Shown: positions 45,815 to 53,546 of the stretch, in pieces | How positions within the stretch are numbered: the stretch's first letter is position 1 | Layout: the number at the start of each line of letters is the position of its first letter | Assembly: GCF_002188635.1 (NCBI RefSeq) | Contig: NZ_NINX01000051.1 | Location: 206,373-270,372 of the forward strand | Origin: Pigmentiphaga sp. NML030171 | GTDB taxonomy: Bacteria; Pseudomonadota; Gammaproteobacteria; Burkholderiales; Burkholderiaceae_B | Direction of reading: 5' to 3' | DNA: 64,000 nucleotides | Made by a program: the position numbers and the translations under genes | Notes under the pieces: model-generated | The model's input: the letters and a program-made list of their open reading frames with translations, nothing else | Database searches by the model: none | Told to the model about the DNA's origin: nothing

Positions 45815-46766
45815 TTGCTCCCTTTCTGGCCTTGATGTGTGTGAGTTGAGCGGCGATCATACTAGCCAGTTCCGAGGGGTGGAATTTCGCGACATAGGCA
45901 TCGACGCCCACCTGCTGCCCGAGCTTCTTGTTGGCGACCGACGACAGCGACGAATGCATCACGACGGGAATCTTCGCGAAGCGGGGATCGGACTTGATGT
46001 GGCGGGTCAGCACGTAGCCGTCCATCTCGGGCATCTCGGCATCGACCAGGATCAGCCCCAGCATCAGGTCGAGCGGCAGCTTCTCGGCCTCGGCCCGGGC
46101 CGCGATGCCCTTGAGCTTGTCCCAGGCGTCCGCGCCGTTGGTGGCATGCTGGTGCGGCAGCCCCATCCGGTCCAGCACCTCCGTGATCTTCTTGCGCGCC
46201 AGCGAGGAATCGTCGGCAAAGAACACGTTCGCCTTGATGTCGGCATCGACCTGCTGGATCTCGGACGGGATCTTGTCCTCGCCGATGACCGAGGCCAGGA
46301 TCTGCTCGACGTCCAGGATGGACACCAGCTTGCCATCGGCCAGCTCGGTCAGCGCCGTCATGAACGACGTGTTGTTCGATGGCATGGACTGCGGCGACTT
46401 GACCTTGTCCCAGTCGATGCGCACGATGCGGTCCACGTCCGCCACGAGAAAGGCCTGCGTATGGCTGGAGAACTCGGTGATCAGCAGCTTGGTGCGCGGC
46501 GCGTCGACCTTCATGTTGATCGTGGTGGCCAGATCGATGACCGGCAGGATCGCGCCGCGCAGCGAAATGATGCCCTCCACCCCGCGCGGCACGTTCGGCG
46601 TGCGGGTGATCGGAATCGTCTCGCACACTTCGCGCACCTTGAACACGTTGATGCCGAAGACCTCGCTGCCCCCCAGCGAGAACAGCAGCAGCTCCATCTT
46701 GTTGGAACCGGCCAGCCGGGCCTTCTCGTCCACCATTTCCATCAACCGATTGTCACCGGCACCCAT
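45804..46766 (-). CDS. cheV: Chemotaxis coupling protein CheV (CheW-REC)
   Basis: 320 residues from ATG 46766, chosen because GGAGG stands 5 bases before it; an in-frame ATG at 46778 lies upstream of that ribosome site. CheW-like domain at about 22-165 ([34 protein letters not shown]) and receiver domain at about 178-310 with Asp242 in [14 protein letters not shown]. It links chemoreceptors to CheA, with coupling tuned by phosphorylation. No separate cheW gene is in the window, so CheV may be the main coupler here. It lies between motB and cheY. Confidence 0.95.
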   Translation of the reverse strand: MGAGDNRLMEMVDEKARLAGSNKMELLLFSLGGSEVFGINVFKVREVCETIPITRTPNVPRGVEGIISLRGAILPVIDLATTINMKVDAPRTKLLITEFSSHTQAFLVADVDRIVRIDWDKVKSPQSMPSNNTSFMTALTELADGKLVSILDVEQILASVIGEDKIPSEIQQVDADIKANVFFADDSSLARKKITEVLDRMGLPHQHATNGADAWDKLKGIAARAEAEKLPLDLMLGLILVDAEMPEMDGYVLTRHIKSDPRFAKIPVVMHSSLSSVANKKLGQQVGVDAYVAKFHPSELASMIAAQLTHIKARKGANEA

Positions 46767-46805
46767 AGCATCCTCCATACCGGCCGGCCCAAGCCGGCCC
46801 AGTGA

Positions 46806-47714
46806 TCATTGCGATTCCAGAGCGGACACCCGCAACGGCGTCCCGTCGTTCAACCTGCCGGGAATGGCGGGTACATCGACATAAACGCCGCCTTTCTTGA
46901 GAAATTCCTCGCTGCGCTTGTTCAGCACCACGATGCTGATGCGCCGGTTCTCGGCCGCCTTCATGTCGGCACGGTTGAAGGGCACGGAGTCGGACAGCCC
47001 GACCACGCGCAACGCCTTGTCCTCCTGCATCCCGGCGGTCAGCATTTCGCGCCGTGCCGCATTGGCGCGGTCGGCCGAGAGTTCCCAATTGCTGTAGCCG
47101 CCATTGCCGCCAGCATAGGGCGTCGAGTCGGTATGGCCCGAAATCGAGATCTTGTTCTCGACGCCGTTCAGCACGCGGGCCAGCTCGTCCAGGATGACGC
47201 GGCTGTAGTCCTTCAGCACGGTCTTGCCGGTATCGAACATGGGCCGGTTCTTCTCGTCCACGATCTGGATCCGCAGCCCCTCGTCGGTGAAATCCAGCAG
47301 GATCTGGTCCTTGAACTGGGTCAGCGTGGGCTGCGTGAAGATCAGGCTCTCGAGTTCGGATTTCAGGCCCTCCAGCTTGCGGCGCTCGCGGGCCTCCTGC
47401 TCTTCGTCGCTGGCCCGGCGCTGGGGCGTGATGCGGGGACTCACATGCTGGCCGCCCGTCAGCACGCTGACCGGATCGCCCGCCACGCTCCCGGACGTGA
47501 CCGCCACGCGCAGGGGCGTACGGAAATATTCGGAGATGCCCTCCAGGTCGGCCTGGGCCGACGTCGTCAGCAGCCACATCAGCAGGAAGAAGGCCATCAT
47601 GGCGGTGACGAAGTCCGCATAGGCGATCTTCCACATGCCCGCGCCATGGGCCTTGCCGGCCCGCTTGCGGGACCGCCTGATGATGATCGGCGCTGCGCCG
47701 TCCTTGCCTGCCAT
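46806..47714 (-). CDS. motB: Flagellar motor stator protein MotB
   Basis: 302 residues. A single membrane segment at about 27-50 carries the proton-binding Asp34 (AYADFVTAMMAFFLLMWLL). The OmpA-type peptidoglycan-binding domain covers about 150-280 (ISISGHTDSTPYAGG, NWELSADRANAARREML, GLSDSVPFNRADMKAAENRR). With MotA it forms the proton-driven stator. It follows motA by 23 bases. Confidence 0.97.
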   Translation of the reverse strand: MAGKDGAAPIIIRRSRKRAGKAHGAGMWKIAYADFVTAMMAFFLLMWLLTTSAQADLEGISEYFRTPLRVAVTSGSVAGDPVSVLTGGQHVSPRITPQRRASDEEQEARERRKLEGLKSELESLIFTQPTLTQFKDQILLDFTDEGLRIQIVDEKNRPMFDTGKTVLKDYSRVILDELARVLNGVENKISISGHTDSTPYAGGNGGYSNWELSADRANAARREMLTAGMQEDKALRVVGLSDSVPFNRADMKAAENRRISIVVLNKRSEEFLKKGGVYVDVPAIPGRLNDGTPLRVSALESQ

Positions 47715-47737
47715 GATCGCGACTCCCTACCGTGCCG

Positions 47738-48598
47738 TCATGCCGCGGACTTGCCCCGCACCGTGTCCTCCAGCTCGCCGAACGTGGGACGCTCGGTCGA
47801 GAACAGCACCTTGCGGCCGAACTCCACGGCCAGCGCGGGCGCATAGCCGTTCAGGCTCGCCAGCAGGGCCACCTTGATGCATTCGAGCTGCTTGCTGCTT
47901 TCGCTTACCTTCTGCTCCAGCACCGAGGCCAGCGGACCGACGATGCCGTAGGCCAGCAGGATGCCGACGAAGGTGCCGACCAGCGCCGCCCCGATCTTGG
48001 CGCCCAGCACGGCCGGCGGCTCGCCCACCGATCCCATCACGTTGACCACGCCCATGACCGCGGCGACGATGCCGAAGGCCGGCAGCCCGTCGGCGATACG
48101 CTGGATGGCATGCGCCGGCACGCTGGCCTCCTGGTGGTGGGTGTCGATTTCCTGGTCCATCAGGGCTTCCAGCTCCAGCGGATTCAGGTTGCCGCTTACC
48201 ATCAGCCGCAGGTAGTCGGTCACGAACTCGACCAGGTGCTCGTCGGCCACCAGCGCGGGGTATTTCTGGAACAACGGACTGTTGTGGGGCTCCTCGACGT
48301 CGGCCTCGATGGACATCAGGCCTTCGCGCCGCACCCGGTTCAGGATCTCGTACAGCAGCGCCAGCAGGTCGAGGTAGCGCTGCTTGGTGAAGCGCGAGCC
48401 GTGCAGCGTGGTCGGCAGCGCCTTCAGCGTCGCCCGCACTACCTTGCTGGAGTTGCCGCACACGAACGCGCCCAGGGCCGCGCCGGCGATGATGACGAGT
48501 TCGAACGGCTGGAACAGCGCGCCCAGCGAGCCGCCATGCATGGCATATCCGCCCAGCACAGACGCCCCAACGATGATGTAGCCGATGATGACGAGCAT
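47738..48598 (-). CDS. motA: Flagellar motor stator protein MotA
   Basis: 286 residues from ATG 48598 (MLVIIGYIIVGASVLGGYAM); an upstream in-frame reading would run through repeat R5. Four membrane segments, at about 1-20, 30-50, 170-190 and 200-225, with a cytosolic loop between the second and third holding the torque-related charged residues. It forms the ion channel with MotB. Its mRNA leader, from a sigma-28 promoter at 48800-48826, is about 195 bases long and contains a hairpin repeat. Confidence 0.96.
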   Translation of the reverse strand: MLVIIGYIIVGASVLGGYAMHGGSLGALFQPFELVIIAGAALGAFVCGNSSKVVRATLKALPTTLHGSRFTKQRYLDLLALLYEILNRVRREGLMSIEADVEEPHNSPLFQKYPALVADEHLVEFVTDYLRLMVSGNLNPLELEALMDQEIDTHHQEASVPAHAIQRIADGLPAFGIVAAVMGVVNVMGSVGEPPAVLGAKIGAALVGTFVGILLAYGIVGPLASVLEQKVSESSKQLECIKVALLASLNGYAPALAVEFGRKVLFSTERPTFGELEDTVRGKSAA

Positions 48599-48610
48599 GT
48601 GGATGTCCCG

Positions 48611-48688
48611 CCCTACGCGCTTCGCGCGCCCCCCAGGGGGCGATGCGGGTGGACCGGCGGAGCCGGATCCACCGCATCCTGGGTCTGG
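48611..48688. repeat. Hairpin repeat element R5 in the motA leader
   Basis: Starts 12 bases before the motA start codon. Single module: CCCTACGCGC, then the C-run and G-run stem, then GGACCGGCGGAGCCGGATCC with outer arms GATGCGG and CCGCATC, ending CCTGGGTCTGG. Near-identical to R6 at 59831. It lies inside the predicted motA transcript. Confidence 0.88.
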
Positions 48689-48799
48689 GCAAAGGGCCTC
48701 GATGCGGAGCATCGGGGCCTTGCCGGGCCAGGAGTCTGGGGAACGACGTGCGTGGGGCAATCAGGCTTCGGTGGCACATTGCGCGAAGCCATGAACGGG

Positions 48800-48826
48800 T
48801 TTTCGGCCGGCAAAAACAAAACTTGA
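48800..48826 (-). promoter_or_regulatory. Sigma-28 (FliA) promoter of motA-motB-che operon
   Basis: Minus strand: TCAAGTTT (48826-48819), 11-base spacer, GCCGAAAA (48807-48800), seven of eight bases of GCCGATAA. It separates motA-motB-cheV-cheY-cheZ-cheA from flhDC, so motor and chemotaxis genes can be late class while flhDC is early. Confidence 0.75.
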
Positions 48827-48850
48827 GAGCGGAAGCTCCCGTGGCCGGCA

Positions 48851-49408
48851 TCAGCGGGGGGCCGCCTTGGCGGCCTGCGCGGCGTTGGCCGTGCGCCGGG
48901 TCTTGCCGGCACGGGACGGCATATGGCAAAGCCCGCAGACGTACTGGTGGGCCAGCTCGAAGGTATGGGTGACGAATTCGCCGCCGCAGCAGGTGCAGGC
49001 CGTCATGCCCAGCATGCCGGCGTCGAAGAACCGGGTCAGGCGCCAGGCCCGCGTGATCGACAGGACCTCGGGCAGGCCCAGTTGCCCGATCTGCTCCCGG
49101 TACAGGCGATAGGCACGGATCAGCGCCTCGACCGCCGTCGCGTCGTCCAGGCCCACCTGGTGGCGGTGGATGTTCATGAACAGCGAAGCGTGGATGTTGG
49201 GCTGCCAGGTCATGAACCAGTCCGTGGAGAACGGCAGCATGCCCTTGGGGGGAGATTTTCCGCGGATCTCGCGGTACAGGCGCAGCAGGCGCTCGCGCGA
49301 CAGCTGCACCTCCGCCTCGAGCACCTGCAACCGGGCATCGAGGCGGATGAGTTCGGACGCGATCTCGATCTGGCGCGCCTCGGACAGCACGCTCTTAGCG
49401 CGAGCCAT
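48851..49408 (-). CDS. flhC: Flagellar master regulator FlhC
   Basis: 185 residues. Zinc cluster formed by Cys138, Cys141, Cys158 and Cys161 (TACTCCGGEFV, YVCGLCHMP), and the conserved KGMLPFSTDWFMTW segment at 55-68. FlhC with FlhD forms the D4C2 activator of class II flagellar operons. It follows flhD by 36 bases. Confidence 0.97.
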   Translation of the reverse strand: MARAKSVLSEARQIEIASELIRLDARLQVLEAEVQLSRERLLRLYREIRGKSPPKGMLPFSTDWFMTWQPNIHASLFMNIHRHQVGLDDATAVEALIRAYRLYREQIGQLGLPEVLSITRAWRLTRFFDAGMLGMTACTCCGGEFVTHTFELAHQYVCGLCHMPSRAGKTRRTANAAQAAKAAPR

Positions 49409-49444
49409 GCTGCCTCCGGATACTGCTGCAAGACATGGCGTGGC

Positions 49445-49822
49445 TCAGGATGCGGCCATCGCGGCGGTACGTCCGGCCATCAGAATGGCGGCATGGATAC
49501 GGGGGGAAACATCGTCGCGCTTGGGCGAGGACAGCAGGTTCCAGACCAGCGAGTCGTCGAAGCGGAATCGGGCGAGCAGCATGCTGGAGCCGGCGATCTT
49601 GAGCAACTGGGCCGTGGTCAGCGAAGAAAGGATATCGGCCACCTCGCTCGTGATGCCCAGGCGATAGAGCGCCTCGCTGCGATCGACCCGCAGCATCTGC
49701 TGCGCCAGCATGAGATAGGTCAGATTGGCATCGCGGATCTCTTCGCTCAGCCGGGACATGGGGGAAGTCGCGGCCTGGGGAGCCGATACGTCCACATCGA
49801 CCACGTCGCAAACTTGAGTCAT
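49445..49822 (-). CDS. flhD: Flagellar master regulator FlhD
   Basis: 125 residues from ATG 49822, with AAGGAA six bases before it; the longer reading from 49930 is rejected. The core matches FlhD (LSEEIRDANLTYLMLAQQML, DRSEALYRLGITSEVADILS). It has a 15-25 residue N-terminal extension relative to enterobacterial FlhD. Partner of FlhC at the top of the flagellar cascade. Its 222-base AT-rich upstream region is shared with a divergent kinase gene. Confidence 0.95.
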   Translation of the reverse strand: MTQVCDVVDVDVSAPQAATSPMSRLSEEIRDANLTYLMLAQQMLRVDRSEALYRLGITSEVADILSSLTTAQLLKIAGSSMLLARFRFDDSLVWNLLSSPKRDDVSPRIHAAILMAGRTAAMAAS

Positions 49823-50044
49823 CGCGATTCCTTTCAGGGTAATCCCGCAAACGGGAAAGAAAAAACAAGTATCCTGGCCGGCTATTTCCGCCGGCGCAGG
49901 GACCAATTCAATATGTAAATTATTGGACACTTGTTACCAAATTGGCATTGGAACCCCGCTGGAATTCGCGTCTGCTTAGGTAAACTCCGCATGTAAGAAT
50001 TTTTCTTACAGATTCTGTATCACTTGTTTCATTTGAACACGTAA
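49823..50044. promoter_or_regulatory. AT-rich divergent control region of flhDC and the PAS kinase
   Basis: 222 bases, clearly more AT-rich than the surrounding DNA. It holds several symmetric motifs: TGTAAGAA-TTT-TTCTTACA (49992-50010), CCAAT-rich inverted segments around 49903-49960, and CCCGCAAACGGG near 49845. It must contain both promoters, but no convincing sigma-70 pair could be fixed. As the input point of the flagellar cascade it is likely bound by global regulators. Confidence 0.55.
49992..50010. promoter_or_regulatory. Perfect 19-bp palindrome upstream of flhD and the kinase
   Basis: Arms TGTAAGAA and TTCTTACA, 8 bases each, around TTT. Too short a loop for a good RNA hairpin, so a dimeric regulator site is more likely. 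The TTTCTTA half resembles the TTTCNTA heptad reported for BvgA of Bordetella; that link is speculative. Confidence 0.5.
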
Positions 50045-51205
50045 ATGCGAAATGCGGTTCCACCCATCCAGCAGGTAGCGAGCTTGGCCGGGAACGACCA
50101 TGCCCTGCTGGAAGCCGCGCTGGAATCGCTCCCGGTCGCCACCTGGGTCGTGGACCGGGAAGGCCGCTACCGGTACGTCTCCCAGGCCTACGCCGACATG
50201 CTCGGCATCGCCCGGGCGGCAGACTGCCTGGGCAAGGCCATGGAAGAGCTCATGCCTGCCTCGATCGCCCGCGTCCACGCGCTACGCCATCGGCAACTAC
50301 TGGAATCCCGCACGCGCAAGCGCTTCGAGCAGATCTGGACGGTAAAGGGCGAGCCGCGCTGGTTCGAGATCCAGATGAGCTGCCTGTGCAACGACGAGGG
50401 TGAGTCGATCGCCGTGTCCGGCTACGCGCAGGACATCACGCAGCACATGGAACAGCAGGAAGCCGCCCGCCGCATCCAGAACGAACTCGAAAAGCGGGTG
50501 GCCCAGCGCACCCACCTGCTGAGCGTGATCAACGAGGAACTGGAAGCCTTCTCGTACTCCGTCTCCCATGACCTGCGCGCGCCGCTGCGCCAGATCGCCG
50601 GCTTCGCCGGGCTGCTCGAGCGCGGGCTGGCCGGCCAGGCCAACGAAACCGACGCCAAGCACCTGCGGCACATCGTGGACAACGCACAGCGCATGGAGGA
50701 CCTGATCGGCGACCTGCTTCAGCTCGCCCGCATCAACCAGAGCAGCCTGCTCAAGGCCCGGGTCGACCTGGCGGCCATCGCTCGCGAGGTCCTGGCCAGC
50801 CTGCGCCGCAGCCAGCCCGACCGCCAGGTCGAGTACGAACTGCCCGCCTCGGCGCTGGCCGAGTGCGATGCCGGGCTCATGCGCATCGTGCTGGACAACC
50901 TGCTGGGCAATGCCTGGAAATTCACCGGCAAGCGGGCCGAGGCCCACATCCAGTTCGGCAGCCTCCTGCGTGGCAACAGCACCATCTATTTCGTACGCGA
51001 CAACGGCGCCGGCTTCGATGCGCAGAACGCCGAACGCATGTTCGGCGCCTTCCAGCGCTTCCACCGCACCTGCGACTTTCCCGGCACCGGCATCGGCCTG
51101 GCCACCGTCCGCCGCATCATCAACCGCCACGGCGGGCAGATCTGGGCCGAAAGCGCGCCCGGACAAGGCGCGACCTTCTACTTCACGCTGGAAACACCGG
51201 CCTGA
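50045..51205 (+). CDS. PAS-domain sensor histidine kinase (soluble)
   Basis: 386 residues. A PAS domain covers about 20-135 (LPVATWVVDREGRYRYVSQA), then a coiled linker, HisKA with His175 in SYSVSHDLRAPLRQIAGF, and HATPase at about 270-386 (NLLGNAWKFTG, DNGAGFD, GTGIGLATV). No membrane segment or signal peptide. The domain style is that of bacteriophytochrome-like or orphan kinases without receiver. No response regulator gene is adjacent. It diverges from flhD, so a role in flagellar control is possible. ATG 50045 lacks a clear ribosome site, so the start may differ. Confidence 0.88.
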   Translation: MRNAVPPIQQVASLAGNDHALLEAALESLPVATWVVDREGRYRYVSQAYADMLGIARAADCLGKAMEELMPASIARVHALRHRQLLESRTRKRFEQIWTVKGEPRWFEIQMSCLCNDEGESIAVSGYAQDITQHMEQQEAARRIQNELEKRVAQRTHLLSVINEELEAFSYSVSHDLRAPLRQIAGFAGLLERGLAGQANETDAKHLRHIVDNAQRMEDLIGDLLQLARINQSSLLKARVDLAAIAREVLASLRRSQPDRQVEYELPASALAECDAGLMRIVLDNLLGNAWKFTGKRAEAHIQFGSLLRGNSTIYFVRDNGAGFDAQNAERMFGAFQRFHRTCDFPGTGIGLATVRRIINRHGGQIWAESAPGQGATFYFTLETPA

Positions 51206-51288
51206 AGCCCGCTCCGGCACCGCCCGCAATCGGACCGCGGCGGCGAAACTTTAGCGGTATTTTTTTCCATCCCGCCCCCTTCCCCGCC

Positions 51289-51316
51289 TAAAGTTTTCAA
51301 ATCGCCGCCCCGTTAA
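51289..51316 (+). promoter_or_regulatory. Sigma-28 (FliA) promoter of fliC
   Basis: TAAAGTTT at 51289-51296, 12-base spacer, CCCGTTAA at 51309-51316. The -35 is perfect; the -10 has six of eight consensus bases and matches the flaG -10 exactly. It leaves an mRNA leader of about 140 bases before the fliC start. Confidence 0.75.
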
Positions 51317-51463
51317 TTGCCTCAACGCGGCCACGCCGGCATTGCATGCAGCCAGCGATGGCCCTGGCGCAATTGCGGAAGGACCTCCAGCCGCGGATGC
51401 ATCGTCGGGCCCCCAGGGCCCCTCCCTGAAACACCATATGACTCACCCTCACGGAGATAGGTC

Positions 51464-52879
51464 ATGGCACAAGTCATCAACACCAACATCGCTTCGCTGA
51501 ACGCGCAGCGCAACCTGAACAGCTCGCAGAGCGCCGTCAACACCGCCCTGCAGCGCCTGTCGACCGGCCTGCGCATCAACAGTGCCAAGGACGACGCCGC
51601 CGGCCTGGCCATTTCCGAGCGCATGAGCACGCAGATCAACGGCCTGAACCAGGCCGTGCGCAACGCCAACGACGGCATCTCGCTGGCACAGACCGCCGAA
51701 GGCGCGCTGAGCCAGATCGGCACCAACCTGCAACGCATCCGCACGCTGGCCGTGCAATCGGCCAACTCGACCAACTCGGCCGATGACCGCGCCTCGCTGC
51801 AGAAGGAAGTGGCCGAGCTGACCGCCGAAATCGATCGCGTCGCCCGCGACACCGACTTCAACGGCACCAAGCTGCTGGACGGCTCGTTCGCCGCCCAGAA
51901 ATTCCAGGTCGGCGCCAACGCCGGCCAGACCATCACCATCTCCAACATCGCCGATGCCAGGGCCTCGACGCTGGGCCAGTACAACGGCTTCAACGCGACC
52001 AACCTGTCGATCGGTACCGCCAGCGATACCGCCGCGGCGCAGACCGTCACCTTCGGTTCGGCCGGCACGTTCGACCTGGGCAGCATCGCCAACGACGCCA
52101 AGGCCATCGCCAATGCCCTGAACACGCAAGGCATCGCCGGCCTGAGCGTCACCGCCAACGCCACCGAAGCCACCGGCACGTCGGCGGTCACGACCACGAC
52201 CGCCGGCACCGCCAGCTTCACGCTGAACGGCCTGACGATCAACCTGACCGCGACCACCAACGCCGCGACCAACCGTGAAAACGCCCTGACCGCGATCAAC
52301 GCGCAATCGGCCACCACCGGCGTGCGCGCCATCGACACCGGTTCGGGCCTGAAGCTCGAAGCCGCCGACGGCCGCAACATCACGATCGGCGCCCTGACGC
52401 TGGGCACCGCCGTCGGCTCCACGCTGGCCGACTTCGGCCTGGCCGCCGCCGGCATCACGGGCGCTACGCTGAACGTCTCGTACAAGGCTCCCACCGGCGT
52501 GACCGGCTCGATCAGCAGCAACGGCGTCTTCGCGCTGACCGGCACCATCACCCAGACGGGCACCGCCCTGAACGCCATCGACATCTCGACCGTCGCCGGC
52601 GCCTCCAATGCCCTGTCCGCGCTGGACGCTGCCCTGTCCACGGTCAGCGACGCGCGCGCCTCGCTGGGTGCGATCCAGAACCGCTTCACCTCGGTGGTCT
52701 CCAGCCTGGAAACCACCTCGGAGAACCTGTCCTCGTCGCGCAGCCGCATCCAGGACGCCGACTTCGCGTCGGAAACCGCTGCGCTCACCCGCGGCCAGAT
52801 CCTGCAGCAGGCCGGCACCGCGATGCTGGCACAGGCCAACTCGCTGCCCAACAACGTGCTGACGCTGCTCCGCGGCTAA
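51464..52879 (+). CDS. fliC: Flagellin FliC
   Basis: 471 residues. The conserved N-terminal coiled-coil ([40 protein letters not shown]) and C-terminal part ([20 protein letters not shown], ending [12 protein letters not shown]) form the filament core. The variable surface region covers about 180-390 and is rich in Thr, Ala and Asn. Filament subunit exported by the flagellar apparatus with FliS as chaperone. The only flagellin gene in the window. A strong terminator follows. Confidence 0.98.
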   Translation: MAQVINTNIASLNAQRNLNSSQSAVNTALQRLSTGLRINSAKDDAAGLAISERMSTQINGLNQAVRNANDGISLAQTAEGALSQIGTNLQRIRTLAVQSANSTNSADDRASLQKEVAELTAEIDRVARDTDFNGTKLLDGSFAAQKFQVGANAGQTITISNIADARASTLGQYNGFNATNLSIGTASDTAAAQTVTFGSAGTFDLGSIANDAKAIANALNTQGIAGLSVTANATEATGTSAVTTTTAGTASFTLNGLTINLTATTNAATNRENALTAINAQSATTGVRAIDTGSGLKLEAADGRNITIGALTLGTAVGSTLADFGLAAAGITGATLNVSYKAPTGVTGSISSNGVFALTGTITQTGTALNAIDISTVAGASNALSALDAALSTVSDARASLGAIQNRFTSVVSSLETTSENLSSSRSRIQDADFASETAALTRGQILQQAGTAMLAQANSLPNNVLTLLRG

Positions 52880-52918
52880 GCATTGCGGCACTTCCGCCGG
52901 TTTCCTTCCGGCGGCCGT

Positions 52919-52953
52919 CCCCGCCCCGCCTTGCGCCGGGCGGGGATTTTTTT
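52919..52953 (+). terminator. Rho-independent terminator of fliC
   Basis: Stem CCCCGCCC (52919-52926) / GGGCGGGG (52938-52945) with an 11-base loop, then A and seven T. A second small hairpin CCGCCGG-CCGGCGG precedes it at about 52894-52914. Confidence 0.9.
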
Positions 52954-52970
52954 GCCGCCGGGCCGCCCCA

Positions 52971-53039
52971 AGGCAAAAAGCGCCCCCTCGGGGGGCAGCG
53001 CCGCCGCGTAGCGGCAAGCGTGGGGGCATTTTTTTGCCT
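52971..53039. repeat. GC-rich hairpin with A/T ends after fliC (bidirectional terminator-like)
   Basis: Outer arms AGGCAAAAA and TTTTTTGCCT, then CCCCC/GGGGG, with inner small stems including GCCGC-GCGGC. It resembles a common Burkholderiales intergenic hairpin and is of another type than R1-R6, lacking the GGACCGGC core. It could back up fliC termination in both directions. Confidence 0.6.
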
Positions 53040-53070
53040 GCGGCCATCCTCCGGGGCAAGCTCCCTTCCC

Positions 53071-53097
53071 TCAAGTTTTCCTTCTCCTTCCCGTTAA
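53071..53097 (+). promoter_or_regulatory. Sigma-28 (FliA) promoter of flaG-fliD
   Basis: TCAAGTTT at 53071-53078, 11-base spacer, CCCGTTAA at 53090-53097. Same -10 as the fliC promoter and same -35 as the motA promoter. Confidence 0.7.
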
Positions 53098-53151
53098 TCA
53101 ACGTATCGCGTCGCCCCCGGCGGCATCGCCCCTCAACGCCACGGAACCCAC

Positions 53152-53514
53152 ATGAGCATCAACGCCATCGATACCGCCGCCGACCTGCGCAGCCTGGCAA
53201 CGGCCGCCGCGTCGGCCGCCAGGCCCATCGCGCCCGCGGGCTCGACCAACCTGCTCGACCCGTCGCTGCCGGCCACGGCTCAAGTGCCGGACGTGGGGGA
53301 ACTGCGGGCCGCGGTCGACGCCTTCAACCGCTTCGTTCCGCTGGCGGCGCACAACCTGACTTTCAGCATCGACGACGACAGCGGCAAGGTCGTGGTCAAG
53401 GTGATCGACAGCGACACCCAGGACGTGATCCGGCAGATCCCGTCCGAGGAAGCGCTGGCGCTCAGCCGTTCGCTGGACCAGATCAAGGGCGCCCTGTTCA
53501 GCCGCAAGGCCTGA
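53152..53514 (+). CDS. flaG: Flagellar protein FlaG
   Basis: 120 residues. Disordered N-terminal half, then the FlaG domain at about 55-118 (NLTFSIDDDSGKVVVKVIDS, DTQDVIRQIPSEEALALSRS). FlaG proteins affect filament length by an unclear mechanism. It precedes fliD by 32 bases, a common arrangement. Confidence 0.93.
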   Translation: MSINAIDTAADLRSLATAAASAARPIAPAGSTNLLDPSLPATAQVPDVGELRAAVDAFNRFVPLAAHNLTFSIDDDSGKVVVKVIDSDTQDVIRQIPSEEALALSRSLDQIKGALFSRKA

Positions 53515-53546
53515 ACCGCCCGCCAACCCGATACCAGGAATACTCC

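Noticed and set aside
46767..46778. CheV start at ATG 46778
   Set aside because: GGAGG five bases before ATG 46766 lies inside this extension; the downstream start is preferred.
49823..49930. Longer FlhD reading from ATG 49930
   Set aside because: ATG 49822 has AAGGAA at good spacing, and the upstream part resembles no FlhD sequence.
51242..51262. Second sigma-28 site upstream of fliC (ACTTTAG on the plus strand)
   Set aside because: It is a reverse-oriented TAAAGT with no matching -10 box at the right spacing.
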